A stretch of DNA of 64,000 bases from Liolophura sinensis (GCF_032854445.1 NC_088296.1:24623604-24687603); one strand, 5' to 3'; positions 49,482-62,466 are shown, counted from the stretch's first letter. Notes: a model not told the origin generated them from the letters alone. Program-made: numbers and translations.

Positions 49482-49545
49482 GTTCTCACGATACCAAGGA
49501 TCCAGAGTCATCATCAAAACAATGGATTAGCTCTGAGTTCTCCAT
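49482..49545 (-). pseudogene. MEK exon relic, 4.3 kb unit 1
   Basis: The ATG is kept, but the reading reaches an in-frame TGA in place of the Arg codon, and the GTAAGG donor is ATAAGG. The 30-base core is still identical to the other copies. The same changes occur in all four units. Confidence 0.45.
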
Positions 49546-49741
49546 AGCATAGAATCGTCTTTATCGAAAAATGCTACATCCAATAGGAAATAATTTGCTT
49601 CAGGTTCCATTCAGTTAATGTATTCATGGAACAAGTACATTTGAATGAAATAGTTTAGCAGTCTCCAATTATTCAGTGGCATAAACCTTATGTGATGTCA
49701 TTGTTTACAATATAGCCAGAAAGGGCCACTAAAACAGCCAG

Positions 49742-50010
49742 AGGGGGCCTCCGTGGCTCAGTTGGTTGGCGCGCTAGAGCAGCATAATGACCCAGGAGCC
49801 TCTCACCAATGCGGTCGCTGTGAGTTCAAGTCCAGTTCATGCTGGCTTCCTCTCCGGTCGTAAGTGGGAATGTCTCCAGCAACCTGCGGATGGTCGTGGG
49901 TTTTCCCCGGGCTCTGCCTGGTTTCCTCCCACCATAATGCTGCCCGCCGTCGTATAAGTGAAATTTTCTTGAGTACGGCGTAGAGCACCAATCAAATAAT
50001 TAAAATAAAT
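49742..50010 (+). mobile_element. Full-length tRNA-derived SINE, 4.3 kb unit 1
   Basis: The 269 bp element begins AGGGGGCCTCCGTGGCTC and has a tRNA-like B box ('gagttcaagtcc'), a GC-rich body ('ggatggtcgtgggtttt') and an AT-rich tail. Direct repeats flank it: 'aaaacagccag' (49731-49741) and 'aaaacagacag' (50011-50021), one mismatch apart. The layout resembles the mollusc Meta-type SINEs as I remember them. It is not a functional tRNA gene. Confidence 0.92.
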
Positions 50011-51525
50011 AAAACAGACAGTGTTTTAAAAGGCGTTTAATAAATTTTAAAAAATTGAATACCTAAATTGTTTCTTTAGAATAAAAATTTTATAATGTGT
50101 GTTCGTCTTGTTTTCTATAACTTTACAGTAGACATTTACACTGTGCAAAGTGTATTACAAACTAATTTGTTCGACAATCTTTGTGCTTTGCGGGGACTTC
50201 CAACTTCCAGTATTCTTGAATGAAAGTCAAAACCATGATCAAAGGTTTGCTATGACGTAGTTTTCAGACATGTAGATCTCAGGTAAGGAAATGACACGAA
50301 CGCTTACCTACATCAGCTAATCTATCTTAACTCAATGCAATAAAGGGTGTAAATAAAAAAGTACACACAGAGCATTTAAACCCTTGATTAACTGTGATCA
50401 ACCCAGAAAAAAACCTTAAAAATCTTGCATGTAAACGGACAGGTCAAACGAGTATTCACCTACTAGAGCACAAGAAATGTGGACTGCTGTATTATTTTTT
50501 TTTTGGCTTCATCGTTTTATATAAACCATCCTTTTAAATTGGTCTTATTAAAGTATTAACTGAGGGTTCACGATATACTGACTTTTCTCTTGCTTTTTGT
50601 AATTTGTACAAAGCCTTATACATGTTAAAAAGTGATTATTCATTTTATGAAAATGTGTTAGTTTGCTACCATTGCAGAAAGGCTGTCACGTCTTAATTTT
50701 CTTCTACTGATCCTGTAAACATGTTGATATTTTATGAGTTTGAATAAAGACCTGAGCGTGTAAGAGTTGTTGACATTTGTATGCGGCTGGAAATGGGCAG
50801 AAGCGTGCTCATTTTATTGCTCAATGTACCGATTTTCCAGTTCGCCTTTTATATTCACTATGTCAATGTGTCTGTATATCACAGGCACTCGTACACACTG
50901 GCGTTATTTCCCACAGTCGTCAAACGCAGAAACACTTTTCTTCGCTGTATATTGTCACCATACAATATTCATCCAGGTCAAAAGTTAGATTTAATGAACA
51001 GTAGATTAATAAGAAACTTATGTCAAGCGGATGATTTATATTCATTTATATCTTTTGGCTTTAATAGCTTAATAACCTTATACATAACAAAATGCTTGGC
51101 AGTTCTTATCGAAAAGACTCATATTATGGTTTTAAAACCGTACTTAAAATTACCCTGTTCTTTTTTTTCTAAGTTCGCAGATGGCTGAAATATTTCCAGG
51201 GGTTTTCAAGAAGTAAAAGTCATTAAAATATGCCAGATCTCTAAGTGTAATACATTGCCTGCCTAAGAACTAAGGCGGTAAAAGGTCATTAAGTAACGTA
51301 ACTTACATCGCCGTTCTATAAGAACTGGTTATAAAATATGCGTCGTCCGTCTAAAGATGGACGTTTGAAATATTTACACTTATTATATTCTGTGAAGAGC
51401 ATTTTTCCTAGTTTGGGCAAGTAGGTTTGGTGCTTAGCATAAGTCTTAAAATACAACGTGCAGTTGTCCAGAGGACCATCTCTCGTCAAGTTTTGTGGGA
51501 GGCCTAACATTAGTATATCACGTAC

Positions 51526-51624
51526 CTTATCCTGTACACTGACATCAGCACCCTTCTCCAGCAGGAAACGAACAACATCTACACTGTTTTGCCCGGCTGC
51601 AATGTGCAAATAGGTCGACCCATC
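51526..51624 (-). CDS. Ankyrin-repeat exon, class F, 4.3 kb unit 2
   Basis: This starts DGSTYLHIAAGQNSVD and ends GADVSVQDK; 99 bp, phase 0, same splice sites as 47220. It differs from unit 1 by D for N at residue 32. Confidence 0.9.
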
Positions 51625-52010
51625 CTGTGCAAAGTTAAAATAATGTAATACTTGAACGGCTACTTCAGTAAAAATGCTATGAATGACAAATTGACTAGTA
51701 AAAAATGAAGCTACACCTGTTAAAACGGGGAATATAAAAACAATACGAATGTGAGCTATTTTGGTGGCGTATAAGGCATTGGAAATGCGCTTTGTACATG
51801 CTGGCCTGAAATAAGTAAACTACAGGGCCTGTTTATTTCTGTTGCCATGCTACTGATTTTCCAGTTCGCTGTTTGTATTCACTATGTCTATGTGTCTGTA
51901 TGTCAAGGGCGCTCATACACACTGGTCTCTTTTTCCACAGTCGTCAAACGCAAAAGCACTTTTCTTCGCTGTATATTGTGACCATACAATATTCATCCAG
52001 GTCAAAAGTT

Positions 52011-52168
52011 TTTTTTTTTTTTTTTTTTTTTTTTTTGATTGGTGTTTTACGCCGTACTCAAGAATATTTCACTTATACGACGGCGGCCAGCATTATGGTG
52101 GGTGGAAACCGGGCACGGCCCGGGGGAAACCCACGACCATCCGCAGGTTGCTGGCAGACCTTCTCACT
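52011..52168 (-). mobile_element. 5'-truncated SINE, 4.3 kb unit 2
   Basis: Same element and target duplication as 47705-47862, so it was copied with the unit and not inserted again. Confidence 0.92.
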
Positions 52169-52749
52169 AGGTCAAAAGTTAGATTTAATGAACAGTAGAA
52201 CAATAAGAGTCTTATGTCAAGCGGATGTTTTATATTCATGGATATGTTTTGGTTTTAATAGCTTAATAACCTTATACATAACAAAATGCTCGGCAATTCT
52301 TATTGAAAAGACTCATATTATGGTTTTAAAACCGTATGTAAATTTACGATGTTTTTTTTTTTTTGTTTTTTTTTTTCTAAGTTTGCAGATGGCTGAAATA
52401 TTTCAAGGCGTTTTCAAGAAGAAAAAGTCATTTAAATATGCCAGAGCTCTAAGTATAATACATTGCCTGCCTAAGAACTAACGCCGTAAAAGGTCATTAA
52501 GTAACGTAACTTACATCGCCGTTCTATAAGAACTGGTTATAAAATATGCGTCGTCCGTCTAAAGATGGACGTTTGAAATATTTACACTTATTATATTCTG
52601 TGTAGAGCATTTTTCTTAGTTTGGGCCATTGGTTTTGGTGTCTAGTACAGGTCTTAAAATACAAAGTGCAGTTGTCACAAAAGTAAACTGCATGACAAAG
52701 CACCTGTCGTCAAGTTTTGTGGCCGGCCTCACATCAGTACTTCACGTAC

Positions 52750-52848
52750 CTTATCCTGTGCATTGACATCAGCACCCTCCTCCAGCAGGAAACGAACAAC
52801 ATCTACATTGTTTTCCTGAGCTGCATACTGCAAAGGGGTCCACCCAAC
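52750..52848 (-). CDS. Ankyrin-repeat exon, class H, 4.3 kb unit 2
   Basis: This starts VGWTPLQYAAQENNVD and ends GADVNAQDK. Protein and splice sites are identical to 48443-48541. Confidence 0.9.
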
Positions 52849-53787
52849 CTGTGCAAATAAAAAAAATGTAATACTTGAACTGCAACTTCAGTAAAACTGC
52901 TATGAATGACAAATTCACTAATATTTAATGTAGCTACACCTGGTAATACAGGGAATGTAAACATAATACAAATGTGAGCTATTGTGGTGGCCTATAAGAC
53001 ATTTGAAGTGCGCTTTGCACCTGCTGGCTTGGTGTAAATAAAGTGTAATTTTCGAATTCGCCGTTTGAAATGACTATGTCTGTATGTTTGTATATCACAG
53101 GCACTCATACACACTGCATGGTGTTATTTTCTATAGTCGTCAAACGGAAAACCACTTTTCTTCGCTGTATAATGTCACAATGTAACATTTATCCAAGTCA
53201 AAAAATTGATTTAGTAAACAGTGAATTAAAACAAACTCATATCAAGCGGCTGTTATATATTTATGGACATGTTTTAGCTCCATTAGCTTCATGAACTTTT
53301 ACAAAACAAAATTATCAGCAATTCTTATCGAAAAGACTCATGTTATGGTTTTAAAACCTTTCTAAGTACTAAGTATGCTGCCAACTGCCCAAAGCTAAGC
53401 AAACTGGATAGGAGGCCCAGTTTTTCCTTTCGTCCATCAGAAAACAACTCCATCTGCATAATAACCCTTGAGACATCTTGCCTAATTTACTGTTGGGATA
53501 GTGTGCACTCACAATTTTACCTCTTAAGAGAGAATATCTTGAGATCTGTTAAACAACGTTTTGGGTGGAACGCTCTGGAAGTAGTTGGTGTATCCCTAGA
53601 CAGTCTTCTACAAATGACAGTTACGTGGTCATTTCAAGGACCTTTGGACAGTACAGTTAAGCCTTTGTCAAGATCTATGAAAATGCCACTAAACTAGCAC
53701 TCATGTAAGATTTTTCTAATTTATCCATGTTACAAGTCATGTTACCTGATGCCCACCGCTCGCCCTAGAATGTTCCACGAACCTTAT

Positions 53788-53851
53788 GTTCTCACGATAC
53801 CAAGGATCCAGAGTCATCATCAAAACAATGGATTAGCTCTGAGTTCTCCAT
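53788..53851 (-). pseudogene. MEK exon relic, 4.3 kb unit 2
   Basis: Same ATG, same in-frame TGA and same lost donor as 49482-49545. Confidence 0.45.
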
Positions 53852-54047
53852 AGCATAGAATCGTCTTTATCGAAAAATGCTACATCCAATAGGAAATAAT
53901 TTGCTTCAGGTTCCATTCAGTTAATGTATTCATGGAACAAGTACATTTGAATGAAATAGTTTAGCAGTCTCCAATTATTCAGTGGCATAAACCTTATGTG
54001 ATGTCATTGTTTACAATATAGCCAGAAAGGGCCACTAAAACAGCCAG

Positions 54048-54316
54048 AGGGGGCCTCCGTGGCTCAGTTGGTTGGCGCGCTAGAGCAGCATAATGACCCA
54101 GGAGCCTCTCACCAATGCGGTCGCTGTGAGTTCAAGTCCAGTTCATGCTGGCTTCCTCTCCGGTCGTAAGTGGGAATGTCTCCAGCAACCTGCGGATGGT
54201 CGTGGGTTTTCCCCGGGCTCTGCCTGGTTTCCTCCCACCATAATGCTGCCCGCCGTCGTATAAGTGAAATTTTCTTGAGTACGGCGTAAAGCACCAATCA
54301 AATAATTAAAAAAAAT
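54048..54316 (+). mobile_element. Full-length SINE, 4.3 kb unit 2
   Basis: 269 bp, with flanks 54037-54047 and 54317-54327 matching those of unit 1. It was duplicated along with the unit. Confidence 0.92.
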
Positions 54317-55832
54317 AAAACAGACAGTGTTTTAAAAGGCGTTTAATAAATTTAAAAAAATTGAATACCTAAATTGTTTCTTTAGAATAAAAATTTCATA
54401 GTGTGTGTTCGTCTTGTTTTCTATAACTTTACAGTAGACATTTACACTGTGCAAAGTGTATTACAAACTAATTTGTTCGACAATCTTTGTGCTTTGCGGG
54501 GACTTCCAACTTCCAGTATTCTTGAATGAAAGTCAAAACCATGATCAAAGGTTTGCTATGACGTAGTTTTCAGACATGTAGATCTCAGGTAAGGAAATGA
54601 CACGAACGCTTACCTACATCAGCTAATCTATCTTAACTCAATGCAATAAAGGGTGTAAATAAAAAAGTACACACAGAGCATTTAAACCCTTGATTAACTG
54701 TGATCAACCCAGAAAAAAACCTTAAAAATCTTGCATGTAAACGGACAGGTCAAACGAATATTCACCTACTAGAGCACAAGAAATGTGGACTGCTGTATTA
54801 TTTTTTTTTTTGGCTTCATCGTTTTATATAAACCATCCTTTTAAATTGGTCTTATTAAAGTATTAACTGAGGGTTCACGATATACTGACTTTTCTCTTGC
54901 TTTTTGTAATTTGTACAAAGCCTTATACATGTTAAAAAGTGATTATTCATTTTATGAAAATGTGTTAGTTTGCTACCATTGCAGAAAGGCTGTCACGTCT
55001 TAATTTTCTTCTACTGATCCTGTAAACATGTTGATATTTTATGAGTTTGAATAAAGACCTGAGCGTGTAAGAGTTGTTGACATTTGTATGCGGCTGGAAA
55101 TGGGCAGAAGCGTGCTCATTTTATTGCTCAATGTACCGATTTTCCAGTTCGCCTTTTATATTCACTATGTCAATGTGTCTGTATATCACAGGCACTCGTA
55201 CACACTGGCGTTATTTCCCACAGTCGTCAAACGCAGAAACACTTTTCTTCGCTGTATATTGTCACCATACAATATTCATCCAGGTCAAAAGTTAGATTTA
55301 ATGAACAGTAGATTAATAAGAAACTTATGTCAAGCGGATGATTTATATTCATTTATATCTTTTGGCTTTAATAGCTTAATAACCTTATACATAACAAAAT
55401 GCTTGGCAGTTCTTATCGAAAAGACTCATATTATGGTTTTAAAACCGTACTTAAAATTACCCTGTTCTTTTTTTTCTAAGTTCGCAGATGGCTGAAATAT
55501 TTCCAGGGGTTTTCAAGAAGTAAAAGTCATTAAAATATGCCAGATCTCTAAGTGTAATACATTGCCTGCCTAAGAACTAAGGCGGTAAAAGGTCATTAAG
55601 TAACGTAACTTACATCGCCGTTCTATAAGAACTGGTTATAAAATATGCGTCGTCCGTCTAAAGATGGACGTTTGAAATATTTACACTTATTATATTCTGT
55701 GAAGAGCATTTTTCCTAGTTTGGGCAAGTAGGTTTGGTGCTTAGCATAAGTCTTAAAATACAACGTGCAGTTGTCCAGAGGACCATCTCTCGTCAAGTTT
55801 TGTGGGAGGCCTAACATTAGTATATCACGTAC

Positions 55833-55931
55833 CTTATCCTGTACACTGACATCAGCACCCTTCTCCAGCAGGAAACGAACAACATCTACACTGTTTTGCC
55901 CGGCTGCAATGTGCAAATAGGTCGACCCATC
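55833..55931 (-). CDS. Ankyrin-repeat exon, class F, 4.3 kb unit 3
   Basis: Same protein as 51526-51624, 99 bp, phase 0, donor 'gtacgtgata'. Confidence 0.9.
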
Positions 55932-56317
55932 CTGTGCAAAGTTAAAATAATGTAATACTTGAACGGCTACTTCAGTAAAAATGCTATGAATGACAAATTG
56001 ACTAGTAAAAAATGAAGCTACACCTGTTAAAACGGGGAATATAAAAACAATACGAATGTGAGCTATTTTGGTGGCGTATAAGGCATTGGAAATGCGCTTT
56101 GTACATGCTGGCCTGAAATAAGTAAACTACAGGGCCTGTTTATTTCTGTTGCCATGCTACTGATTTTCCAGTTCGCTGTTTGTATTCACTATGTCTATGT
56201 GTCTGTATGTCAAGGGCGCTCATACACACTGGTCTCTTTTTCCACAGTCGTCAAACGCAAAAGCACTTTTCTTCGCTGTATATTGTGACCATACAATATT
56301 CATCCAGGTCAAAAGTT

Positions 56318-56475
56318 TTTTTTTTTTTTTTTTTTTTTTTTTTGATTGGTGTTTTACGCCGTACTCAAGAATATTTCACTTATACGACGGCGGCCAGCAT
56401 TATGGTGGGTGGAAACCGGGCACGGCCCGGGGGAAACCCACGACCATCCGCAGGTTGCTGGCAGACCTTCTCACT
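56318..56475 (-). mobile_element. 5'-truncated SINE, 4.3 kb unit 3
   Basis: Same element and flanking 12 bp repeat as in units 1 and 2. Confidence 0.92.
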
Positions 56476-57056
56476 AGGTCAAAAGTTAGATTTAATGAAC
56501 AGTAGAACAATAAGAGTCTTATGTCAAGCGGATGTTTTATATTCATGGATATGTTTTGGTTTTAATAGCTTAATAACCTTATACATAACAAAATGCTCGG
56601 CAATTCTTATTGAAAAGACTCATATTATGGTTTTAAAACCGTATGTAAATTTACGATGTTTTTTTTTTTTTGTTTTTTTTTTTCTAAGTTTGCAGATGGC
56701 TGAAATATTTCAAGGCGTTTTCAAGAAGAAAAAGTCATTTAAATATGCCAGAGCTCTAAGTATAATACATTGCCTGCCTAAGAACTAACGCCGTAAAAGG
56801 TCATTAAGTAACGTAACTTACATCGCCGTTCTATAAGAACTGGTTATAAAATATGCGTCGTCCGTCTAAAGATGGACGTTTGAAATATTTACACTTATTA
56901 TATTCTGTGTAGAGCATTTTTCTTAGTTTGGGCCATTGGTTTTGGTGTCTAGTACAGGTCTTAAAATACAAAGTGCAGTTGTCACAAAAGTAAACTGCAT
57001 GACAAAGCACCTGTCGTCAAGTTTTGTGGCCGGCCTCACATCAGTACTTCACGTAC

Positions 57057-57155
57057 CTTATCCTGTGCATTGACATCAGCACCCTCCTCCAGCAGGAAAC
57101 GAACAACATCTACATTGTTTTCCTGAGCTGCATACTGCAAAGGGGTCCACCCAAC
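57057..57155 (-). CDS. Ankyrin-repeat exon, class H, 4.3 kb unit 3
   Basis: Same protein as 48443-48541 (VGWTPLQYAAQENN...), 99 bp, phase 0. Confidence 0.9.
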
Positions 57156-58094
57156 CTGTGCAAATAAAAAAAATGTAATACTTGAACTGCAACTTCAGTA
57201 AAACTGCTATGAATGACAAATTCACTAATATTTAATGTAGCTACACCTGGTAATACAGGGAATGTAAACATAATACAAATGTGAGCTATTGTGGTGGCCT
57301 ATAAGACATTTGAAGTGCGCTTTGCACCTGCTGGCTTGGTGTAAATAAAGTGTAATTTTCGAATTCGCCGTTTGAAATGACTATGTCTGTATGTTTGTAT
57401 ATCACAGGCACTCATACACACTGCATGGTGTTATTTTCTATAGTCGTCAAACGGAAAACCACTTTTCTTCGCTGTATAATGTCACAATGTAACATTTATC
57501 CAAGTCAAAAAATTGATTTAGTAAACAGTGAATTAAAACAAACTCATATCAAGCGGCTGTTATATATTTATGGACATGTTTTAGCTCCATTAGCTTCATG
57601 AACTTTTACAAAACAAAATTATCAGCAATTCTTATCGAAAAGACTCATGTTATGGTTTTAAAACCTTTCTAAGTACTAAGTATGCTGCCAACTGCCCAAA
57701 GCTAAGCAAACTGGATAGGAGGCCCAGTTTTTCCTTTCGTCCATCAGAAAACAACTCCATCTGCATAATAACCCTTGAGACATCTTGCCTAATTTACTGT
57801 TGGGATAGTGTGCACTCACAATTTTACCTCTTAAGAGAGAATATCTTGAGATCTGTTAAACAACGTTTTGGGTGGAACGCTCTGGAAGTAGTTGGTGTAT
57901 CCCTAGACAGTCTTCTACAAATGACAGTTACGTGGTCATTTCAAGGACCTTTGGACAGTACAGTTAAGCCTTTGTCAAGATCTATGAAAATGCCACTAAA
58001 CTAGCACTCATGTAAGATTTTTCTAATTTATCCATGTTACAAGTCATGTTACCTGATGCCCACCGCTCGCCCTAGAATGTTCCACGAACCTTAT

Positions 58095-58158
58095 GTTCTC
58101 ACGATACCAAGGATCCAGAGTCATCATCAAAACAATGGATTAGCTCTGAGTTCTCCAT
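58095..58158 (-). pseudogene. MEK exon relic, 4.3 kb unit 3
   Basis: As in units 1 and 2: ATG kept, in-frame TGA, donor lost. Confidence 0.45.
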
Positions 58159-58354
58159 AGCATAGAATCGTCTTTATCGAAAAATGCTACATCCAATAGG
58201 AAATAATTTGCTTCAGGTTCCATTCAGTTAATGTATTCATGGAACAAGTACATTTGAATGAAATAGTTTAGCAGTCTCCAATTATTCAGTGGCATAAACC
58301 TTATGTGATGTCATTGTTTACAATATAGCCAGAAAGGGCCACTAAAACAGCCAG

Positions 58355-58623
58355 AGGGGGCCTCCGTGGCTCAGTTGGTTGGCGCGCTAGAGCAGCATAA
58401 TGACCCAGGAGCCTCTCACCAATGCGGTCGCTGTGAGTTCAAGTCCAGTTCATGCTGGCTTCCTCTCCGGTCGTAAGTGGGAATGTCTCCAGCAACCTGC
58501 GGATGGTCGTGGGTTTTCCCCGGGCTCTGCCTGGTTTCCTCCCACCATAATGCTGCCCGCCGTCGTATAAGTGAAATTTTCTTGAGTACGGCGTAAAGCA
58601 CCAATCAAATAATTAAAAAAAAT
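58355..58623 (+). mobile_element. Full-length SINE, 4.3 kb unit 3
   Basis: 269 bp, with flanks at 58344-58354 and 58624-58634. Confidence 0.92.
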
Positions 58624-60139
58624 AAAACAGACAGTGTTTTAAAAGGCGTTTAATAAATTTAAAAAAATTGAATACCTAAATTGTTTCTTTAGAATAAAAA
58701 TTTCATAGTGTGTGTTCGTCTTGTTTTCTATAACTTTACAGTAGACATTTACACTGTGCAAAGTGTATTACAAACTAATTTGTTCGACAATCTTTGTGCT
58801 TTGCGGGGACTTCCAACTTCCAGTATTCTTGAATGAAAGTCAAAACCATGATCAAAGGTTTGCTATGACGTAGTTTTCAGACATGTAGATCTCAGGTAAG
58901 GAAATGACACGAACGCTTACCTACATCAGCTAATCTATCTTAACTCAATGCAATAAAGGGTGTAAATAAAAAAGTACACACAGAGCATTTAAACCCTTGA
59001 TTAACTGTGATCAACCCAGAAAAAAACCTTAAAAATCTTGCATGTAAACGGACAGGTCAAACGAATATTCACCTACTAGAGCACAAGAAATGTGGACTGC
59101 TGTATTATTTTTTTTTTTGGCTTCATCGTTTTATATAAACCATCCTTTTAAATTGGTCTTATTAAAGTATTAACTGAGGGTTCACGATATACTGACTTTT
59201 CTCTTGCTTTTTGTAATTTGTACAAAGCCTTATACATGTTAAAAAGTGATTATTCATTTTATGAAAATGTGTTAGTTTGCTACCATTGCAGAAAGGCTGT
59301 CACGTCTTAATTTTCTTCTACTGATCCTGTAAACATGTTGATATTTTATGAGTTTGAATAAAGACCTGAGCGTGTAAGAGTTGTTGACATTTGTATGCGG
59401 CTGGAAATGGGCAGAAGCGTGCTCATTTTATTGCTCAATGTACCGATTTTCCAGTTCGCCTTTTATATTCACTATGTCAATGTGTCTGTATATCACAGGC
59501 ACTCGTACACACTGGCGTTATTTCCCACAGTCGTCAAACGCAGAAACACTTTTCTTCGCTGTATATTGTCACCATACAATATTCATCCAGGTCAAAAGTT
59601 AGATTTAATGAACAGTAGATTAATAAGAAACTTATGTCAAGCGGATGATTTATATTCATTTATATCTTTTGGCTTTAATAGCTTAATAACCTTATACATA
59701 ACAAAATGCTTGGCAGTTCTTATCGAAAAGACTCATATTATGGTTTTAAAACCGTACTTAAAATTACCCTGTTCTTTTTTTTCTAAGTTCGCAGATGGCT
59801 GAAATATTTCCAGGGGTTTTCAAGAAGTAAAAGTCATTAAAATATGCCAGATCTCTAAGTGTAATACATTGCCTGCCTAAGAACTAAGGCGGTAAAAGGT
59901 CATTAAGTAACGTAACTTACATCGCCGTTCTATAAGAACTGGTTATAAAATATGCGTCGTCCGTCTAAAGATGGACGTTTGAAATATTTACACTTATTAT
60001 ATTCTGTGAAGAGCATTTTTCCTAGTTTGGGCAAGTAGGTTTGGTGCTTAGCATAAGTCTTAAAATACAACGTGCAGTTGTCCAGAGGACCATCTCTCGT
60101 CAAGTTTTGTGGGAGGCCTAACATTAGTATATCACGTAC

Positions 60140-60238
60140 CTTATCCTGTACACTGACATCAGCACCCTTCTCCAGCAGGAAACGAACAACATCTACACTG
60201 TTTTGCCCGGCTGCAATGTGCAAATAGGTCGACCCATC
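60140..60238 (-). CDS. Ankyrin-repeat exon, class F, 4.3 kb unit 4
   Basis: Same protein as 51526-51624, 99 bp, phase 0, donor 'gtacgtgata'. Confidence 0.9.
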
Positions 60239-60620
60239 CTGTGCAAAGTTAAAATAATGTAATACTTGAACGGCTACTTCAGTAAAAATGCTATGAATGA
60301 CAAATTGACTAGTAAAAAATGAAGCTACACCTGTTAAAACGGGGAATATAAAAACAATACGAATGTGAGCTATTTTGGTGGCGTATAAGGCATTGGAAAT
60401 GCGCTTTGTACATGCTGGCCTGAAATAAGTAAACTACAGGGCCTGTTTATTTCTGTTGCCATGCTACTGATTTTCCAGTTCGCTGTTTGTATTCACTATG
60501 TCTATGTGTCTGTATGTCAAGGGCGCTCATACACACTGGTCTCTTTTTCCACAGTCGTCAAACGCAAAAGCACTTTTCTTCGCTGTATATTGTGACCATA
60601 CAATATTCATCCAGGTCAAA

Positions 60621-60624
<4 letters not shown>

Positions 60625-60651
<27 letters not shown>

Positions 60652-60783
60652 GATTGGTGTTTTACGCCGTACTCAAGAATATTTCACTTATACGACGGCG
60701 GCCAGCATTATGGTGGGTGGAAACCGGGCACGGCCCGGGGGAAACCCACGACCATCCGCAGGTTGCTGGCAGACCTTCTCACT
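60625..60783 (-). mobile_element. 5'-truncated SINE, 4.3 kb unit 4
   Basis: Same element and flanks. The T run is one base longer than in units 1-3, the only length change. Confidence 0.92.
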
Positions 60784-61363
60784 AGGTCAAAAGTTAGATT
60801 TAATGAACAGTAGAACAATAAGAGTCTTATGTCAAGCGGATGTTTTATATTCATGGATATGTTTTGGTTTTAATAGCTTAATAACCTTATACATAACAAA
60901 ATGCTCGGCAATTCTTATTGAAAAGACTCATATTATGGTTTTAAAACCGTATGTAAATTTACGATGTTTTTTTTTTTTGTTTTTTTTTTTCTAAGTTTGC
61001 AGATGGCTGAAATATTTCAAGGCGTTTTCAAGAAGAAAAAGTCATTTAAATATGCCAGAGCTCTAAGTATAATACATTGCCTGCCTAAGAACTAACGCCG
61101 TAAAAGGTCATTAAGTAACGTAACTTACATCGCCGTTCTATAAGAACTGGTTATAAAATATGCGTCGTCCGTCTAAAGATGGACGTTTGAAATATTTACA
61201 CTTATTATATTCTGTGTAGAGCATTTTTCTTAGTTTGGGCCATTGGTTTTGGTGTCTAGTACAGGTCTTAAAATACAAAGTGCAGTTGTCACAAAAGTAA
61301 ACTGCATGACAAAGCACCTGTCGTCAAGTTTTGTGGCCGGCCTCACATCAGTACTTCACGTAC

Positions 61364-61462
61364 CTTATCCTGTGCATTGACATCAGCACCCTCCTCCAGC
61401 AGGAAACGAACAACATCTACATTGTTTTCCTGAGCTGCATACTGCAAAGGGGTCCACTCAAC
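61364..61462 (-). CDS. Ankyrin-repeat exon, class H, 4.3 kb unit 4
   Basis: 99 bp, phase 0. It starts VEWTPLQYAAQENNVD and ends GADVNAQDK. Gly at residue 2 is Glu here, unlike units 1-3, which resembles class G (DEWTPL). It is the most upstream exon on the minus strand in the window. Confidence 0.9.
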
Positions 61463-62402
61463 CTGTGCAAATAAAAAAAAATGTAATACTTGAACTGCAA
61501 CTTCAGTAAAACTGCTATGAATGACAAATTCACTAATATTTAATGTAGCTACACCTGGTAATACAGGGAATGTAAACATAATACAAATGTGAGCTATTGT
61601 GGTGGCCTATAAGACATTTGAAGTGCGCTTTGCACCTGCTGGCTTGGTGTAAATAAAGTGTAATTTTCGAATTCGCCGTTTGAAATGACTATGTCTGTAT
61701 GTTTGTATATCACAGGCACTCATACACACTGCATGGTGTTATTTTCTATAGTCGTCAAACGGAAAACCACTTTTCTTCGCTGTATAATGTCACAATGTAA
61801 CATTTATCCAAGTCAAAAAATTGATTTAGTAAACAGTGAATTAAAACAAACTCATATCAAGCGGCTGTTATATATTTATGGACATGTTTTAGCTCCATTA
61901 GCTTCATGAACTTTTACAAAACAAAATTATCAGCAATTCTTATCGAAAAGACTCATGTTATGGTTTTAAAACCTTTCTAAGTACTAAGTATGCTGCCAAC
62001 TGCCCAAAGCTAAGCAAACTGGATAGGAGGCCCAGTTTTTCCTTTCGTCCATCAGAAAACAACTCCATCTGCATAATAACCCTTGAGACATCTTGCCTAA
62101 TTTACTGTTGGGATAGTGTGCACTCACAATTTTACCTCTTAAGAGAGAATATCTTGAGATCTGTTAAACAACGTTTTGGGTGGAACGCTCTGGAAGTAGT
62201 TGGTGTATCCCTAGACAGTCTTCTACAAATGACAGTTACGTGGTCATTTCAAGGACCTTTGGACAGTACAGTTAAGCCTTTGTCAAGATCTATGAAAATG
62301 CCACTAAACTAGCACTCATGTAAGATTTTTCTAATTTATCCATGTTACAAGTCATGTTACCTGATGCCCACCGCTCGCCCTAGAATGTTCCACGAACCTT
62401 AT

Positions 62403-62466
62403 GTTCTCACGATACCAAGGATCCAGAGTCATCATCAAAACAATGGATTAGCTCTGAGTTCTCCAT
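62403..62466 (-). pseudogene. MEK exon relic, 4.3 kb unit 4
   Basis: As in the other units: ATG kept, in-frame TGA, donor lost. Confidence 0.45.

Noticed and set aside
49742-49830. Possible tRNA gene
   Set aside because: The tRNA-like head belongs to a SINE with a body, tail and target repeats, and it has no credible cloverleaf 3' half.
51873-52481. 202-codon plus-strand frame (also at 56180, shorter at 47567 and 60487)
   Set aside because: It runs through intron sequence, the T run of the inverted SINE (giving poly-Phe) and the SINE body. Its length comes from the insertion, not from a gene.
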